Shown: positions 63,300 through 64,000 of the stretch, in pieces
How positions within the stretch are numbered: position 1 is the stretch's first letter
Layout of the letters: each line of letters opens with the position of its first letter
Assembly (NCBI GenBank): GCA_037176725.1
Contig: JAZBRS010000014.1
Span: 79,590,501-79,654,500, forward strand
Reading direction: 5' to 3'
Length of the DNA stretch: 64,000 nucleotides
Source: Posidonia oceanica
Lineage: Eukaryota > Streptophyta > Magnoliopsida > Alismatales > Posidoniaceae
The notes under the pieces: generated by a model
Seen by the model: the letters and a program-made list of their open reading frames with translations, nothing else
Database searches by the model: none
Told to the model about the DNA's origin: nothing
Position numbers and translations under genes: made by a program

Positions 63300-63890
63300 G
63301 AAGAAGAAAAAGAAAAAAAGGAAGGAGGAAGGAGGCAACGGGCCGGGCCCAAGAAAGAAAATAAAAAGAAAGAAAGAAAAAAAGAGAGAGCTGCTGGGCC
63401 GAGCCCGAGAGGAGAAAAAAAGTAAAAATAAAAGGAAAGAAAGGAAGAAAGGAGGAAGGGAAGGGGGGAAGAAAGGAAAAAAGAAAAAAGAAAAGAAGGA
63501 AGGAATTGGCAGTGGGCCGGGCTTAGGAGGGAAAGATAGAAAAAAGAAAAAAAGGAGGAGGAGAAGAAGTGGTGGGCTGGGCTTAGGAGGGGAAAGAAGA
63601 AAAAAGAAACAAAGAAAGAGAGAAAGAAAGAAAGAAAGAAGAAAAGAAGGAAAGAAGGAAGGAAAGAAAGAAAGAAAGAAGAAAGGAAGGAAAGAAGGAA
63701 GGAAAGAAAGAAAGAAAGAAAGAAAGGGGGGAGCAAGTGGGCTGGGCTTGGAAGATGGGTGGAAAAGGAGAAAAAAGAAGGGGAGAAAGAGAGTGGGTTG
63801 GGCTTAGGAAAAAGAAATGAAAAAAGAAAGAAGAGGAGAAGGAAAAAAGGAAGAAAAAAGAGGAGGGAAAGAAAGAAGAAAAGAAAGAAG
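63300..63890. repeat. GA-rich low-complexity tract with (GAAA)n runs
   Basis: Strong purine bias on the plus strand: runs of GAAA/GGAA, densest at 63600-63730, punctuated by diverged copies of GTGGGCTGGGCTTAGGA (about 63510, 63570, 63737, 63792). Long open frames on both strands are artefacts of composition. Confidence 0.9.
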
Positions 63891-63904
63891 AAGGGCTTAG
63901 GCTT

Positions 63905-64000
63905 GTGCATGGATTGCTAACCTAGGGTTTAAGCTAGGGTTTAGGTGTGCTAACCTAGGGTCTAACCTAGGGTTTAGGAGTGCTAACCTAGGGTTTAACC
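63905..64000. repeat. Short repeats with CCTAGGGTTTA (telomere-like) motif
   Basis: About five units of CTAACCTAGGGTTTA with spacers such as GGTGTG and GGAGTG. Close to the plant telomere word TTTAGGG but not a true telomere array; it belongs to the 5' region of LTR F. Confidence 0.75.

Larger units (their letters stand above)
60569..64000 (-). repeat. LTR F, 5' part of a minus-strand Tat/Ogre-type LTR, interrupted by LTR E
   Basis: On the minus strand the text matches LTR E in kind and in part in sequence: the segment at 60685-60840 is the reverse complement counterpart of E at 59530-59690 (Tat LTR words such as GATCAGGCCTCAGATC and GTTGAATGATCTTTCATT). F begins at an internal LTR position exactly at the E end, which is what an insertion of E into F predicts. 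Further in: TGCAAT/AATAAAG-rich stretch (60900-62160), GC-rich segment (62170-62640) with a CGCAG/GTAACG donor-like site, a GA-rich microsatellite-like stretch (63230-63890), and telomere-like CCTAGGTTTA words at the end. No gene; a 279-codon frame in the GA-rich stretch is low complexity. Confidence 0.8.

Noticed and set aside
63071..63910. 279-codon minus-strand frame made mostly of Phe, Leu and Ser, and a 207-codon Lys/Arg/Glu frame on the plus strand
   Set aside because: GA-rich low-complexity tract; composition alone keeps both strands open.

Overview
The window is plant nuclear DNA from a repeat-rich, probably heterochromatic region. It holds no recognisable single-copy host gene. Everything that can be identified is transposable-element sequence: long-LTR Ty3/gypsy elements of the Tat/Ogre type (TGT-TGACACCCC-like 5' ends, ATCGCTACA-like 3' ends, LTRs of 3 to 6 kb, dual RNase H), two L1-type LINEs of the plant class (ORF1 with DUF4283 and a zinc knuckle, ORF2 with a C-terminal RNase H), and one tRNA-derived SINE. 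The sequence points to a flowering plant; I cannot name the species.

The pieces fit together as nested insertions. Element A lies on the minus strand from before base 1 to 20384 and shows, 5' to 3': a 5.8 kb 5' LTR (20384 to 14598), primer binding site, leader, gag, protease, RT, two RNase H domains, integrase, an extra sense ORF of the DUF7745 type, and a 3' UTR made of three unrelated tandem arrays. Its 3' LTR is beyond the window. A sits in element B (plus strand). B's 3' portion (20385 to 35606) carries an antisense, intron-containing plant-mobile-domain ORF, several tandem arrays, a polypurine tract and a 3.0 kb 3' LTR that is split by a perfect 5.7 kb solo LTR (27997 to 33724, target duplication CCTGC). 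B in turn interrupts a minus-strand LTR, C (35607 to 37995). C borders an LTR, E (plus strand, ending 60568), which has also received two LINEs 42 bp apart. The second LINE contains a SINE and a 3.3 kb solo LTR, D (46484 to 49766, target duplication CATGG). E itself interrupts a minus-strand LTR, F (60569 to the window end).

The most striking observation is about broken reading frames. In element A and both LINEs I count 19 in-frame stop codons inside conserved coding regions, and all 19 are TAG. Every one can be explained as CAG to TAG, or as TGG preceded by C becoming TAG. Both are C-to-T changes at CHG sites, the plant non-CG methylation context. Either CHG methylation has damaged these elements in a very selective way, or methylated CHG sites were miscalled in the assembly; in the second case element A would be an intact element.

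Other points of interest are a hairpin plus T-run conserved in the 3' UTRs of A and B, a hairpin-forming block shared by five otherwise divergent LTRs, a GC-rich segment followed by a splice-donor-like site at a comparable place in several LTRs, a second PBS-like motif inside the LTRs, and seven dispersed double-hairpin motifs in solo LTR D.
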